In this document: one piece after another, positions 38,054 to 46,769 of the stretch
Numbering within the stretch: the first letter of the stretch is position 1
Layout: the number at the start of each line of letters is the position of its first letter
Source: Saccharicrinis sp963665705
Lineage (GTDB): Bacteria; Bacteroidota; Bacteroidia; Bacteroidales; Marinilabiliaceae
DNA length: 64,000 nucleotides
Assembly (NCBI GenBank): GCA_963665705.1
Contig: OY762448.1
Location: 3,162,001-3,226,000, forward strand
Reading direction: 5' to 3'
Position numbers and translations under genes: made by a program
The notes under the pieces: model-generated
Seen by the model: only the letters and a program-made list of their open reading frames with translations
The model's database searches: none
Told to the model about the DNA's origin: nothing

Positions 38054-39271
38054 ATGAGATATATTTTTACATTAATATTTGCATCTGTATTTGTAGTTAT
38101 TCAGGCACAAACAGATACAACACTAAATAAGTATATTGACAACGGTTTAATTTCAATTGCAGATAAAGATGGTTTAACATGGAAAACTGCAAAAGGAGAC
38201 TTCTTATTTAAACCATATACATTAATTCAAACCCGGGCATTATATAATTATTACGATGATGAAGGGCTTAGTCTGGCCGAAGAAGATAATGTATTGAATT
38301 CAGGCTTTGCCATTCCTTATGCCATCATTGGTTTTGCTGGGAAAGCATTTAATAAAATCACTTACAATGTTACTTTAAATGCAGCTGCATCGGGAGCAAA
38401 AATTTTAAATCAAGCCTGGTTTGATATTAATACAAGTGATGAACTACGTTTTAGAATAGGTAAGTTTAAAACACCTTTTAATCAGGCTTACCTGGTTAAA
38501 AACGGACAAACATTATTTCCATTATTACCTTCATCTTTAAACACAAAAGTAAATGTACCTTTTGATTTAAACTCTGTCAATCCGGTAATAGCATCTGGGT
38601 TTGATATAGGTGTGCAAATGCATGGTGTACTGGATAATAAATTTGGATATCAACTTGGTATATTCAACGGTACGGGTATATCTGTAAATACTGCAACCAA
38701 TTCATTGAGCGATGAAACAGGTATTCCATCATTGCTTTATGCCGGACGTTTGGTTTACATGCCATTTGGCGAAATGCCAGCTTACCAGGGTAAACCAGGA
38801 TCATTTAATGAAACATACATGCTTTTAGGAGCTTCCGGATCATATAATGTGGAAGCCAATTATGAAAGCAGTAACGATATGAGAGCAGGTTTAGAGCTTG
38901 CGTTATTAACAGGCAAATGGTATATCTCAGCTGAAGCTTATTTGTTGAGTATGGATTTTGTAGAACGCCAACAAACTTCACCGGTGTATACTTTTTGGGG
39001 GGCTTATGCTCAGGCTGGATATTTCCTGTCTCCAAAGTTTCAGGCTGCAGCACGTTTTGATCTTTTTGACAGAAATTCCATTGATGATCCGGGTCTATTG
39101 TGTATGCCGGCAGTAGGATTCAACTACTTCCTTGCCGGTCATAATTTAAAATTACAGGCTATGTATCAGCATTTAGGTAAAGCCGGACATGAATCCACAT
39201 CAGATGCTAATGATGATGATAATAGTATGACAGAGCATCAGTTATGCTTACAACTACAGTTTGCTTTTTAA
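38054..39271 (+). CDS. Phosphate-selective porin O/P-like outer membrane protein
   Basis: 405 residues with signal peptide (FTLIFASVFVVIQAQ). OprP/OprO-like N-terminal features: GLTWKTAKGDFLFKPYTLIQTRALYNYYDD and the FRIGKFKTPFNQAYLVKNGQ strand near residue 135. It ends in an aromatic barrel strand (LCLQLQFAF). Substrate is probably an anion, not necessarily phosphate. Next gene starts 4 bases later. Confidence 0.87.
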   Translation: MRYIFTLIFASVFVVIQAQTDTTLNKYIDNGLISIADKDGLTWKTAKGDFLFKPYTLIQTRALYNYYDDEGLSLAEEDNVLNSGFAIPYAIIGFAGKAFNKITYNVTLNAAASGAKILNQAWFDINTSDELRFRIGKFKTPFNQAYLVKNGQTLFPLLPSSLNTKVNVPFDLNSVNPVIASGFDIGVQMHGVLDNKFGYQLGIFNGTGISVNTATNSLSDETGIPSLLYAGRLVYMPFGEMPAYQGKPGSFNETYMLLGASGSYNVEANYESSNDMRAGLELALLTGKWYISAEAYLLSMDFVERQQTSPVYTFWGAYAQAGYFLSPKFQAAARFDLFDRNSIDDPGLLCMPAVGFNYFLAGHNLKLQAMYQHLGKAGHESTSDANDDDNSMTEHQLCLQLQFAF

Positions 39272-39275
39272 AGAA

Positions 39276-39968
39276 ATGATTATGCAAATAAAATGGTTTT
39301 TAATAGCAGTAATATGCCTATGTGTAATTGGTTGTACTCATCCTTACGAACCTGAGGTTGCTAACACATGGAATGTTCAGGTTGAAGTATCATTTATCGA
39401 TCCCGAATTCTGGCCTGAAGACCAACAAATAAGAGTAGGACTCTTTTCTGAAGAAAGTAGTCGTACTCCCATAGCCAGTGTAGCTGTAAATCAACCGGAT
39501 AACAGTAGTTCTTTTTCTGTTTCAATTCAGGATGTGGAAGAAGGTGATTATACTGCTCATGTATATGTTACAGAGAACAGTATTTACAAGGTAAGCATCG
39601 CCGATTTAGGTACCTACAGCGTTTATGAAAACATGTCAGAACAAATAGATGCCATACAGCTGGTTACATATAACAGGGTGCAAAAGCAGGTCTTTAATAA
39701 TTGTATTGTGTGCCATGGAAGTTCTTCTGGAGATATAGCAGCTGATTTAAACCTGACTTCAGGTAATAGTTATGAAAACCTGATTGGAATTACCTCAGTT
39801 ATGCGCCCTGAAATGGTACGGGTTTATGCAGGATCATCTACATATAGCTATTTGATTAATGTGCTAAATAAGGATATCGACTTTAATCATGCAGCAAGTA
39901 GTTCTGCTACAGATGCTGATATTCAGTTGGTAAAAGATTGGATTGACGAAGGAGCACTAAACAATTGA
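39276..39968 (+). CDS. Lipoprotein with single c-type haem motif
   Basis: 230 residues from ATG 39276; the upstream TTG at 39261 overlaps the porin gene. Lipobox in CLCVIGCTH. An Ig-like beta domain (NVQVEVSFIDPEF ... DYTAHVYVTEN) precedes a small cytochrome-like segment with CIVCH near residue 147 (NNCIVCHGSSSGDIAADLNL) ending in LVKDWIDEGALNN. The last pattern matches the small planctomycete/Bacteroidota cytochrome domain of the next protein. Likely membrane-anchored electron carrier. Confidence 0.82.
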   Translation: MIMQIKWFLIAVICLCVIGCTHPYEPEVANTWNVQVEVSFIDPEFWPEDQQIRVGLFSEESSRTPIASVAVNQPDNSSSFSVSIQDVEEGDYTAHVYVTENSIYKVSIADLGTYSVYENMSEQIDAIQLVTYNRVQKQVFNNCIVCHGSSSGDIAADLNLTSGNSYENLIGITSVMRPEMVRVYAGSSTYSYLINVLNKDIDFNHAASSSATDADIQLVKDWIDEGALNN

Positions 39969-39990
39969 AATAATAAAACTTAGACTTAAA

Positions 39991-40458
39991 ATGAAGCAAT
40001 CTAATATATTTCATGCGGTAAATAATAATTTCCAATGTTGGCATGATACGAGCAAAAAAATATCTGCCTGTGTAAGATCTTCTTCTCTTGATTCGATTCA
40101 TCTTACAAAAAGCATTGTGTTTGTATTGGCTGTTTTACTTTTTAGCAGTTGCTACTACGATGTGATTATAGAAGAAGAAATTGATGCCACAACAAAAATT
40201 TCTTTTACTGATGATGTGATACCGGTATTTAATAGCTCGTGTGTTTCATGCCATGATGGAATTGTGGCTTATCCGGACTTATCATCTGCCAATGCATATC
40301 AGTCTTTAATTTCCGGTAACTATATCAATACTGAAGATGCTACTTCAAGCACCTTAATTCAAAAATTAAATGAAGATCATCCTTTTGAAGGTGCAATAAC
40401 ATCTGCTGAATTGCAGAAAATAATTTTATGGATAAACCAGGGAGCATTGGATAATTAA
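39991..40458 (+). CDS. Small lipoprotein with single c-type haem motif
   Basis: 155 residues. A long polar N-terminus precedes a membrane segment and lipobox (SIVFVLAVLLFSSC), so the true start may be internal, though no better ATG is evident. One haem motif CVSCH near residue 88 (FNSSCVSCHDGIVAYPDLSS) and a C-terminus (IILWINQGALDN) nearly the same as in the preceding protein. The two are probably paralogous carriers in one electron path. Confidence 0.82.
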   Translation: MKQSNIFHAVNNNFQCWHDTSKKISACVRSSSLDSIHLTKSIVFVLAVLLFSSCYYDVIIEEEIDATTKISFTDDVIPVFNSSCVSCHDGIVAYPDLSSANAYQSLISGNYINTEDATSSTLIQKLNEDHPFEGAITSAELQKIILWINQGALDN

Positions 40459-40469
40459 CATCTAGTTAT

Positions 40470-41345
40470 ATGAGAAATAATCAAGTAATATGGAATAAAA
40501 TCATACACAATAAGGCTCTAACAGTCATTTGTCTTATTTGTATTACCTATAATGTTAAGGGGCAAAATAATGTATCTCATATATGGGATGGAAGATTATT
40601 GAATCATCCAACTACTACAATGCCTGATAAAGGTCAAAATCAAATATATGTAATACATTATTTCGCATCGCTATCAGAGAAAGGTTTTGAAGATATGTTT
40701 GGTATCTACGGAACGGCAAACATACAAATGGGAATTGAACATGGATTCAGTGAAAAATTCTCAGCGTTCTTCCTGACCGAGAAACAAAATAAAACTCAGG
40801 AATTAGGCATACGCTATAATTTAGTTGAGCAGGACGTAGAAGGTGAAAATCCTATTGGAATGGCTCTTGCCTTTAGTACTTCTATTGATGGGAGAAATAA
40901 AAAATACTTTGGCGAGAATTACTACTTCATCAATCGTGTTTTTTATACTACTCAATTCAGTTTAACTCGTCAGGTTAATCACCTGTGCGAATTTATGATC
41001 AATAATACCATAACACATTTCAATATTGTTCCGGAAGGGTACTTTTCTACCTTCCTGGCATTTTATCCTTCTGTAGCTGTAAAATTAAGCAGAAAGAAAG
41101 CTGTGTTTGCCTCTGTTGATCTTCCTTTAGGTATTGCTTCGGCATCAGAGGAACATCCTGAACAGCCAAATCCGGTAATAACTATTGGTGCTATTTTCAA
41201 AAGTAGAACCCACAACTTTCAACTGTTTATATCTAATGGCAATCAAATAGTACCTGGAAAAGAATATTTAAACAATCAGAAATTTGATTGGAATAACTTC
41301 TGTTTCGGATTTAACATTAATGTAAAACCAGGAAAACACAAATAG
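40470..41345 (+). CDS. DUF5777-type outer membrane beta-barrel protein
   Basis: 291 residues with a signal segment (ALTVICLICITYNVKGQ). Pattern fits DUF5777: HIWDGRLLNHPTTTMPDKGQ, NIQMGIEHGFSEKFSAFF, then regular amphipathic strands. DUF5777 barrels commonly follow small cytochrome or YceI-type genes in Bacteroidota and may accompany the haem lipoproteins, as here (12-base gap). Function not established. Confidence 0.78.
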   Translation: MRNNQVIWNKIIHNKALTVICLICITYNVKGQNNVSHIWDGRLLNHPTTTMPDKGQNQIYVIHYFASLSEKGFEDMFGIYGTANIQMGIEHGFSEKFSAFFLTEKQNKTQELGIRYNLVEQDVEGENPIGMALAFSTSIDGRNKKYFGENYYFINRVFYTTQFSLTRQVNHLCEFMINNTITHFNIVPEGYFSTFLAFYPSVAVKLSRKKAVFASVDLPLGIASASEEHPEQPNPVITIGAIFKSRTHNFQLFISNGNQIVPGKEYLNNQKFDWNNFCFGFNINVKPGKHK

Positions 41346-41426
41346 ACGGTTAAAGGGTTGTAAGGTTAAGGGTTAAAGGAGAAATGGCATAACGCCAAGT
41401 GCTAAGTACATAGAGTATAATGTCAT

Positions 41427-41455
41427 TGTACTAGTTCAAGTTTTCAACTTGGACC
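41427..41455 (+). repeat. Hairpin repeat, second copy
   Basis: GTTCAAG/CTTGGAC hairpin; the surrounding 29 bases resemble 32503-32531. Possible transcript end or small dispersed repeat. Confidence 0.4.
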
Positions 41456-41602
41456 CTTATTTTAAACCTTTTAGTAAGCGTGCAATTTCATCGCGTTCTG
41501 TAAATTAAAATAATAAGCGAGAGGTCACAAGATACAATTTTGCGACATTAGGGTGGACAATGAACAATAGTTAATGGTTAAATGACAAAAACAAACAAGC
41601 TT

Positions 41603-42460
41603 ATGAAAACAAAATATTTATATCTGGTAATAGCTTTACTCCTTTCAGTTAATGGTATTTCAGGAACAACTGTTAAGGAGGTATCTACAAACAAAACTTC
41701 TATCACAGAAAAACTATTTGTTGCATATAACAATGGAATTCCGGAATACTATTATTCAGATATTAATCACAAATCTGGTAGTTCTAAATCATTAAAAACT
41801 GTAAATGTTAGAATATATTGGGATATTTGGGGAAATTTCATCAAACTGGGTTTAAATCAAAATCAGAACTTAAATAAGATAAACAATGAAAGTTTCTCTA
41901 CTAAGGATTATGAAAGATTACACTTCTTATTAAACGATCTTCATTCAGGAATACAATATTATAAGTTCGACAACTATTCCGCAGAAAAATCAGAACAACA
42001 ATACTATAATGTTGATGCCATGTCAGGAGCTACAGTTGTTGATGCTTCCTATGATTGTGTTAAAGGTGCAGTAAAAACCTGTTATGATTTATATAAATTT
42101 ACTCATGGTGATATGGTATCTACCATTGTAAAAAACACTAAATCATCTTTACAAAACATGCCTGATGAAGTTAAACTAAACAAAGTTGCCTCAAAGGTTA
42201 TTAATAACGAAAAAGTTACTTCTCCATTTTTAAATACAGTAGCTGATTCTGATGAAAAAAATTCTGTTGCATATATCAGCTCAGCTATTGAGTTGGCACG
42301 TCAATCCCGTTTGTTAAATAAGGAGTTTAATACGTGGCTGGAAACATGTTTTATCAATAGTAATAATACTAAGGAGAAAACCATTATTTATAATTATTTA
42401 ATTCAAAATGGTTACAAAACCAAAGCCATTAGAAGTTATCAAGTGGAAAAGACAAAATAA
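41603..42460 (+). CDS. Exported FMN-binding-domain protein with flavinylation motif
   Basis: 285 residues from the ATG at 41603 (KTKYLYLVIALLLSVNGISG, a signal peptide); an in-frame ATG 21 bases upstream adds 7 polar residues. The motif DAMSGAT at about 138-144 matches the Dxx(S/T)GAT site where ApbE attaches FMN to the final Thr in NqrC/RnfG-like and exported FMN-binding domains. The region before it (VRIYWDIWGNFIKLGL) fits the same fold. The C-terminal helical part is unassigned. It likely is a periplasmic flavin carrier linked to the haem proteins upstream. No apbE is in this window. Confidence 0.72.
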   Translation: MKTKYLYLVIALLLSVNGISGTTVKEVSTNKTSITEKLFVAYNNGIPEYYYSDINHKSGSSKSLKTVNVRIYWDIWGNFIKLGLNQNQNLNKINNESFSTKDYERLHFLLNDLHSGIQYYKFDNYSAEKSEQQYYNVDAMSGATVVDASYDCVKGAVKTCYDLYKFTHGDMVSTIVKNTKSSLQNMPDEVKLNKVASKVINNEKVTSPFLNTVADSDEKNSVAYISSAIELARQSRLLNKEFNTWLETCFINSNNTKEKTIIYNYLIQNGYKTKAIRSYQVEKTK

Positions 42461-42462
42461 AT

Positions 42463-42492
42463 CCGGAATTCTATATATAAAATAAATTCTGG
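42463..42492 (+). terminator. Terminator-like hairpin
   Basis: CCGGAATT/AATTCTGG arms (one G-T pair), just after the FMN-binding gene and followed by TTATTTATT. Probable end of the locus. Confidence 0.5.
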
Positions 42493-42620
42493 TTATTTAT
42501 TAAGATCTCTGTTTTAAATCTCATATCGTTGAGTAAGAGTTGTACTAATTAGTGCAGCTCTTTTTTATGTGATTTATGATATGTTGTATAAAAAACTTAC
42601 TTCTTTTTATTTTTTGTCAT

Positions 42621-42628
42621 TATTTTTG
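42621..42628 (+). promoter_or_regulatory. Possible -7 box of the ybaK gene
   Basis: TATTTTTG fits the Bacteroidota -7 consensus TAnnTTTG, 23 bases before the ATG. No convincing -33 element at standard spacing was seen. Confidence 0.35.
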
Positions 42629-42651
42629 CGGCCTATAAAGCAAAACTATTA

Positions 42652-43119
42652 ATGAAAAAAACAAACGCAATGCGGATTTTAGACCGCAACAAAGTGAAAT
42701 ATAATGCCATTACCTATCAAGTAGATGAAGCTGATTTATCAGCTATTCATGTTGCGAAAAGCTTACAGCAGGATATTGCCAAAGTATTTAAAACGTTAGT
42801 TCTGGAAGGCGATAAAACAGGATTTATTGTAGCGTGTATTCCCGGAGCGGAAGAAGTAAATTTAAAAAAACTGGCTTCTGCCAGTGGCAATAAAAAGTGT
42901 GCTATGATACCCATGAAAAACATACTTAATATTACCGGTTACATCAGAGGTGGATGCTCACCAATTGGCATGAAAAAACAATTCCCTACTTTTATTCATC
43001 AAACAGCTACTGAATTTGACTCTATTTATATTAGTGCCGGTGTTAGAGGTATGCAGGTTGAAATTAATCCAACAGATTTAATGCAATTAACAGTTGCGAG
43101 TATCTGCGATTTAGTTTAA
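42652..43119 (+). CDS. ybaK: Cys-tRNA(Pro)/Cys-tRNA(Cys) deacylase
   Basis: 155 residues, standard YbaK/EbsC length. It hydrolyses mischarged Cys-tRNA(Pro). Visible: MRILDRNKVKYNAITYQVDE at the N-terminus, VFKTLVLEGDKTGFIVACIPG with the catalytic-region lysine, and GYIRGGCSPIGMKKQFPTFIH. Monocistronic; an IS256-type element sits 25 bases after its stop. Confidence 0.93.
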   Translation: MKKTNAMRILDRNKVKYNAITYQVDEADLSAIHVAKSLQQDIAKVFKTLVLEGDKTGFIVACIPGAEEVNLKKLASASGNKKCAMIPMKNILNITGYIRGGCSPIGMKKQFPTFIHQTATEFDSIYISAGVRGMQVEINPTDLMQLTVASICDLV

Positions 43120-43144
43120 ATAATTTACTATATACTTCTATCTC

Positions 43145-44618
43145 GGGAATGTAAGCTGAACTCTGTCCGATGATTTTATTTATGATTTCAAATTAACTTA
43201 TTTTTTTTCTTTGAACCAATTTCTAAAAGCATAATTGGGAAGCTTTCAGATTCTGTCAAGGGCGGCTGAGGCACGAAGCCGTTTATACACCCTTGACAGG
43301 TTCTGTAAGCGACTTACCTTTGCTTTTAGATTTTGGTGATTATATTTCAAGATCGAACCTCCCTTCAAACTTGATGCACAGTTGTTGAGCTGTCAGTCCC
43401 CAGTTTTGCACTGGCTGTGTCCATTTCTTTGAGATGTTCTCTATTGCCAAATAAATGAGTTTTAGTAATGCCATGTCACTTGTGAATGCACCTTTGGTTT
43501 TGGTTACTTTTCTTACTTGACGATGAAAACCTTCTACTGCATTTGTTGTGTAAATCAGTTTTCTGATAGGTTCATCATATTGGAAGTAAGACGATAACTC
43601 TTCCCAGTTTTCATTCCAGGATTTAATTACGACAGGGTATTTTTTACCCCATGCTTCTTCCAGGTTAAGCAACTCTGTTTCAGCTTGTGACTTGGTTGGA
43701 GCTTGATATACTTTTTTAAGCTCCTTCATGAATGGTTTCTGGTCTTTAGAAGCCACATACTTAAGAGAGTTGCGTATCTGATGGACAATACACTTTTGTA
43801 TTTCAGTTTCGGGAAAAATGCTTAGGATAGCTTGGGTGAAGCCGGTTAAGTTGTCGGTACAGGCAATCAGGATATCTTTAACTCCACGGCTCTTTAAATC
43901 AGTCAATACAGAAAGCCAGAAGTTTGCTCCCTCGCTTTCGGATATGTACATACCGATAAGCTCTTTTCTTCCCTGTTTGTTTATGGCAAGAATATTATAA
44001 ACAGCCCTAGATACAACTTTTCCGCCGTCCCTTACCTTATAATGCATAGCATCCAACCATACAATCGGATAAACTTCGTCCAATGGTCGGTTTTGCCATT
44101 CTTTTACTTGAGGGATAACTCGGTCAGTAATTTCGCTGAGAACTGTGGGAGAAACCTCCGTATCGTACATGTCTTCAATGTAAATACCAATGTCTCGCAA
44201 GCTCATACCTTTTCCGTATAAACTTATTATTTTGGGTGCCAGGCTGTCGGCTAATACTGTTTGTCTTTTTTTTATTATTTCCGGTTCAAAATTACCGTTC
44301 CTGTCATATGGAGGCTCAATGGTAACATTACCAACACCTGTTTTAACTGTTTTTTGTCCTTTGCCGTTCCTTTTGTTGCCCAAAGAGCGCTCCTCCTCGC
44401 CAAGATGATCTTCCATCTCCGCTTCAAGGGCACTCTCTAAAAACTCTTTCAATATAGGCGCAAAAACACCATCTTTTCCTGTTAACGACTTTCCACTTTT
44501 TAATTGTTCCAATGCCAGATCTCGCATTGCAATGTATTCTGCCGATTCTTTCTTCTTTGCCATAAGCTACAATATTAATAATTTATTCACTTATGGACAG
44601 AGTTGAATTTACAGTCTC
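43145..44618. mobile_element. IS256-family insertion sequence, complete
   Basis: 1474 bp. Imperfect 24-bp terminal inverted repeats (19/24 match) both ending inward in AACTCTGTCC. They are flanked by an 8-bp direct duplication TCTATCTC at 43137-43144 and 44619-44626. It carries one transposase on the minus strand. Intact repeats, ORF and target duplication suggest a recent and possibly active copy. It landed between ybaK and the trehalase gene without breaking either. Confidence 0.92.
43340..44563 (-). CDS. IS256-family transposase
   Basis: 407 residues, full length. Mutator-type DDE transposase: IVWLDAMHYKVRD (first Asp), ILIACTDNLTGFTQAI (second Asp), the conserved HQIRNSLKYV, and NAVEGFHRQVRKVTK with the catalytic Glu. 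The N-terminus carries LTGKDGVFAPILKEFLESALEAEM, typical of the family. Confidence 0.97.
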   Translation of the reverse strand: MAKKKESAEYIAMRDLALEQLKSGKSLTGKDGVFAPILKEFLESALEAEMEDHLGEEERSLGNKRNGKGQKTVKTGVGNVTIEPPYDRNGNFEPEIIKKRQTVLADSLAPKIISLYGKGMSLRDIGIYIEDMYDTEVSPTVLSEITDRVIPQVKEWQNRPLDEVYPIVWLDAMHYKVRDGGKVVSRAVYNILAINKQGRKELIGMYISESEGANFWLSVLTDLKSRGVKDILIACTDNLTGFTQAILSIFPETEIQKCIVHQIRNSLKYVASKDQKPFMKELKKVYQAPTKSQAETELLNLEEAWGKKYPVVIKSWNENWEELSSYFQYDEPIRKLIYTTNAVEGFHRQVRKVTKTKGAFTSDMALLKLIYLAIENISKKWTQPVQNWGLTAQQLCIKFEGRFDLEI

Positions 44619-44669
44619 TCTATCTCACGTATAAAAATATAGGCAATGACAATTAGTATCAGCAATAAT

Positions 44670-46202
44670 TTATTTCTGATGTAATTCACTCCATAATTTT
44701 AAAAACACACCATTTGTCCAACCAAATCCATCCTGAAGTTTATATTCCCCTCCTCCACCTTTTTTATTCATATCAACAACATCATACTTTTCCATCATTT
44801 TATTAGTCTCAAAATATACTTTTACATTAAGGTTAATCCATCTTTGAGCTAAATCTTGAGCTAAACCGTCAAAACCATAATTTTTGAGTGATATATAACC
44901 AATCCATTGTAATGGAGGCCATCCATTTGGATAATCCCATTGTTGTCCTGTATTATTTAAAGTTGTAACCAAGCCTCCTTCTTTCAAAAATTTCTGCTCT
45001 ACTATTTTAACCACTTTACGAGCCGTAGCGGTATCCACAATATTAAAAAACAAAGGATATAATGCGGCCAAACTATAGGTGCTGGTATGCTTATTATTTA
45101 CAAAATCATAATCAAAAAAGAAATGCCGTTCCTCACTCCAAAAAAGATTCAATATTGTTTCTTTTCTTTTCTCTGCAACACCCCTGTAATAAGCAGCCTT
45201 ATCATTATCAAACATTTTACTCAAAAGCATTTCCTGATGATACAGCAAACAGTTTAAATCAATAGGAATAATATGGGTTGTTTGTATTGAATGCAAAGAT
45301 CTTTCATCAGAAAACCAGCGACTACTAAAATCCCAACCAGATTCGGCAGCTGCTCTAATATCTTTATAAATAGCCTCATCTCTATCTGAATTTTCTCTTG
45401 TTTGAATATCATATAAATAGGATTCCGGACGTGGCGTGGATAGATTATCCCAATAACGATTCATCATACTCCCATCATTCATTTGTACCACTCTGTGATC
45501 GGCTGCTTGATTGCTCTTTGTATGATGCATCCAAAATTCATATTCTTTCTCCAACGCACCGCGATATTCATAATAAATGGCTGTTCTATCTGTTCCTGGT
45601 AATTCAGCATAAAGTTCAATCATCAAGGAAAAGAAAGGAGGCTGTGACCGGCTTAAATAATAACTTCGATTACCATTGGGAATATGACCATATTGATGAA
45701 TTAAAAAGGCAAAATTATCCAGCATATTTTTAATCAGCTCCGTTTTGCCTGCAACCTCCAAACCTAGCATCGTAAAATAACTATCCCAATAATAAATTTC
45801 ACGAAAACGGCCCCCGGGGACGATGTATGGATATTGTAATGGAATAAGAGTAGATTCCGTAGTATTATGATCAGGCTTTCTGGTTAAGTGATCCCATAAA
45901 TAATTGATATGATTTAAAACGGCACTCGTATCGATAAATGTGGTATTAAAGTTGGCTGCAACAAACGAACGTAAATCAAAGCTATTGCTGCTTTTTACGC
46001 TTTTATATTTGCTTAAAATTTGAGAGGGAGATTGGTGATGTTTTGGAGTAAAATCTACAAATTCTTTTTGGTCGGCAAATAATTTTGATTTCTGAATTGT
46101 ATCGAATAATTCTCCATATTCGGTAACATCTATTATGTTTTGAGCATTACATGTAAATCCTGAAATAACAGTTATTATGAGGATTATAAAAATCTTTTTC
46201 AT
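44670..46202 (-). CDS. treA: Secreted trehalase (GH37)
   Basis: 510 residues with signal peptide (IFIILIITVISGFTCNAQ). Both GH37 signatures are present: PGGRFREIYYWDSYFTMLGL (about 131-150) and QWDYPNGWPP (about 423-432). The catalytic Asp lies in ESGWDFSSRW and the Glu region in GGGGEYKLQDGFGWTNG. It splits trehalose into two glucoses in the periplasm. A repeat shared with the di-haem gene leader lies directly upstream. No trehalose transporter gene adjoins. Confidence 0.95.
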   Translation of the reverse strand: MKKIFIILIITVISGFTCNAQNIIDVTEYGELFDTIQKSKLFADQKEFVDFTPKHHQSPSQILSKYKSVKSSNSFDLRSFVAANFNTTFIDTSAVLNHINYLWDHLTRKPDHNTTESTLIPLQYPYIVPGGRFREIYYWDSYFTMLGLEVAGKTELIKNMLDNFAFLIHQYGHIPNGNRSYYLSRSQPPFFSLMIELYAELPGTDRTAIYYEYRGALEKEYEFWMHHTKSNQAADHRVVQMNDGSMMNRYWDNLSTPRPESYLYDIQTRENSDRDEAIYKDIRAAAESGWDFSSRWFSDERSLHSIQTTHIIPIDLNCLLYHQEMLLSKMFDNDKAAYYRGVAEKRKETILNLFWSEERHFFFDYDFVNNKHTSTYSLAALYPLFFNIVDTATARKVVKIVEQKFLKEGGLVTTLNNTGQQWDYPNGWPPLQWIGYISLKNYGFDGLAQDLAQRWINLNVKVYFETNKMMEKYDVVDMNKKGGGGEYKLQDGFGWTNGVFLKLWSELHQK

Positions 46203-46224
46203 GTGTCTATAATTTTTTTAAGGT

Positions 46225-46329
46225 CACATGGAACTCGCCAATTTAGTTCTCTTTTGTGAGAGCACCTTCTCATGGCTCGTTTCATCTTTCTAAATTTACT
46301 TTTAATTGCCATATGAATCTCGCCAAATT
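46225..46329 (-). repeat. Dispersed upstream repeat before trehalase
   Basis: Read on the minus strand: a block matching 31034-31073 (46289-46329), a spacer containing ATGAAACGAGCCATGAGAA, then a second partial copy of CTAAATTGGCGAGTTCCAT (46227-46246) ending 23 bases before the trehalase ATG. Confidence 0.75.
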
Positions 46330-46769
46330 CAACTATTCTCAACGGTGGTTAGACGAAAACAGACTGGCATAAACACCACTAACTGCTCTATATAATAAAT
46401 GTCCATTAGGCATAGTGGGAAAAGTATGCCCTGATACCAATAAAAAAGATCGGATAAACTGTTCGTTAACATATTAATGTTGATCCAATCCTAATTTTTA
46501 GGTTTGTAGGGCATAAAATTAAGTAGAGAGAACCAATATGAGTTACCAAAAACATATTAAATCAAGCAACTTATAAATATCAATCCCCATATACATAATA
46601 AGCTGGTTTATCCCGGTACCGTTCAACAACGAAACAACGTTCTTAATGACCTTTTAAATTATACTTATCATTAAAATATATTTAATCATCTTCTTCATTG
46701 TAGGTACCTTTCATTGGATGCTCATGATTAATTATATTCTAAGTGTTATGCCCAGTTTTTTATTTGTTT
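46330..46769. other. Gene-free region
   Basis: About 440 bases without a credible ORF. Near its right end GTTATGCCC (46745-46753) forms an inverted pair with GGGCATAAC (47638-47646), bracketing the DinB-like gene. Confidence 0.45.

Noticed and set aside
45062..45733. Plus-strand open frames inside the trehalase gene
   Set aside because: Antisense shadows of a clear GH37 gene with both signatures on the minus strand.
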